Of a DNA stretch of 5,697 nt, positions 5,025 to 5,697 are shown piece by piece. The notes beneath the pieces are model-generated. The model was not told where the DNA came from. It did no database searches and saw only the letters and a program-made list of their open reading frames with translations. The stretch is from Ilumatobacter sp. (GTDB lineage: Bacteria; Actinomycetota; Acidimicrobiia; Acidimicrobiales; Ilumatobacteraceae). A program made the position numbers and the translations under genes. The stretch spans positions 1 to 5,697 of the forward strand of contig JAJCXU010000239.1 in assembly GCA_029263275.1 (NCBI GenBank), written 5' to 3'. Within the stretch, counting starts at the first letter, position 1, and each line of letters starts with the position of its first letter.

Positions 5025-5043
5025 TGGTCTGATGGTCGGACCA
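5025..5043 (-). promoter_or_regulatory. Candidate GntR/FadR-type operator, copy 2 (VOC gene)
   Basis: Read on the minus strand the sequence is TGGTCCGACCATCAGACCA, identical to copy 1 at 1998-2016 in 18 of 19 bases. It contains the perfect palindrome TGGTC-C-GACCA plus a third GACCA half-site after 3 bp. It lies 40 bp upstream of the VOC start codon, in the 93-bp gap after the exporter gene. It would sit next to or over a possible weak -10 (TAAGGT, minus strand, 5015-5020). Conservation of the odd third half-site in both copies argues for a functional site rather than chance. Confidence 0.6.
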
Positions 5044-5077
5044 GCAGGGAGCTCGCGCCTCGCTCACACCAGGGAAC

Positions 5078-5697
5078 TCAGACGATCCCGATGAGGCGCG
5101 CCGCGAGGTAGAGCGCCGCGCCGACCATGAAGATGCGCACCAGCTTCTCGCCGCCCTTGACCGCGAGCTTGGCGCCAAACCAACCGCCACCCATGAAGCC
5201 CAGCGCCAAGATGAGCGCGGGCGCCCAGACGACGTTGCCTTGCGCGATGAACACGGGCAAGGCGAACACCGTGACGACCAAGTTGATGAGGACCTTGACG
5301 CTGTTTGCGGTGACCAGATCAAAACCGGCCCGGGTCAGCGCGGCGAGCATCACCAGCCCGACGCCCGCTTGGAACGCGCCGCCGTAGAGCCCGATGCAGA
5401 AGAACACCGCCATCGTCGTCGGGTCGCTCCACGGCACGGCGTCGACCGCCGGCTTGGGCTTGAAGATCGTCAGGATGATGATCGGGATGAGCAGGTAGCC
5501 GAAGATCGTCTCGAACGTGTCGTCGGCGATCTGGCTGATGCCGAACGAGCCGATCAGTGACCCTGCCACAGTCGGCACCAGGATCTTCTTGGCACGATCG
5601 ATGCCGTTGACGCCCGAGGTGCGGAACGACGCCACCGCCGCTCCACTCGCAGCCAGCACACCAACACGGTTCGAGCCGTTGGCCTGGTTGCCAGGCA
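5078..5697 (-). CDS. TauE/SafE (TSUP) family membrane exporter, 5' end beyond window
   Basis: This integral inner-membrane protein belongs to the sulfite exporter TauE/SafE (DUF81, TSUP) family, which moves sulfur- or carbon-containing organic anions. The visible 205 residues begin PGNQANGSNRVGVLAASGAA, the end of the first conserved half (ANGTNRVAVL in relatives), so the frame continues past the right edge and roughly the first 45 residues are missing; the in-frame GTG at 5659 is not the true start. The second-half signature GLYGGAFQAGVGLVMLAAL with GFDLVTANSVK is intact. About seven hydrophobic segments can be seen, for example around ILVPTVAGSLIGSFGI, GYLLIPIIILTIF and LINLVVTVFALPVFIA. 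It lies upstream of the VOC gene on the same strand with a 93-bp gap that holds an operator-like motif, so co-transcription is possible but not shown. Substrate unknown. Confidence 0.92.
   Translation of the reverse strand, partial: PGNQANGSNRVGVLAASGAAVASFRTSGVNGIDRAKKILVPTVAGSLIGSFGISQIADDTFETIFGYLLIPIIILTIFKPKPAVDAVPWSDPTTMAVFFCIGLYGGAFQAGVGLVMLAALTRAGFDLVTANSVKVLINLVVTVFALPVFIAQGNVVWAPALILALGFMGGGWFGAKLAVKGGEKLVRIFMVGAALYLAARLIGIV

Noticed and set aside
5657..5659. GTG as the true start of the TauE/SafE gene
   Set aside because: The frame stays open to the window edge and the upstream residues (ANGSNRVG) match the conserved family block, so the gene is truncated by the window.
1..5697. 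CRISPR array, tRNA/rRNA, insertion sequence or anti-phage island
   Set aside because: No spaced repeats, cloverleaf sequences, transposase motifs or terminal inverted repeats were recognised; the lone HNH gene belongs to a chromosomal multicopy family rather than a defence cassette.

Overview
The window is GC-rich, densely coding DNA with strong third-position G/C bias. Its gene content points to an actinobacterium: a DUF222/13E12-type HNH protein, a TIGR03086 (mycothiol-dependent maleylpyruvate isomerase-like) protein, a promoter that looks leaderless, and hairpins without a U-tract. A marine or freshwater Acidimicrobiia-like host is my guess; nothing in the sequence proves the rank.

Left part (1-1995, all minus strand): a tightly packed nitrogen-scavenging operon, read right to left. 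An acetamidase/formamidase (fmdA) is followed 18 bp later by urease gamma (ureA), beta (ureB) and the first 83 codons of alpha (ureC), which runs off the left edge. The ureA/ureB and ureB/ureC junctions are 4-bp stop/start overlaps (GTGA and ATGA), so the subunits are probably translationally coupled. Together the genes would release ammonia from formamide or short amides and from urea.

Middle (1996-3095): a 144-bp divergent intergenic region holds several TGGTC/GACCA half-sites. It is followed on the plus strand by a TIGR03086 protein with an intact H/E/H metal triad, then about 300 bp without a convincing gene that contains two strong hairpins.

Right part (3096-5697): a plus-strand DUF222-HNH endonuclease gene whose start codon lies inside a -10/LexA-box-like sequence. 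It converges on a minus-strand VOC (glyoxalase-fold) gene, which is preceded by a minus-strand TauE/SafE-type membrane exporter that runs off the right edge.

The most interesting non-coding signal is a 19-bp motif, TGGTCCGACCATMAGACCA. It occurs twice (18 of 19 bases identical), directly in front of fmdA-ureABC and in front of the VOC gene. Its core TGGTC-N-GACCA is a perfect palindrome of the type bound by FadR-type GntR repressors, which suggests one regulator controls both transcription units. The second notable signal is the degenerate LexA (SOS) box over the start of the HNH gene. I see no CRISPR array, RNA gene, insertion sequence or wholly unknown multi-gene system.
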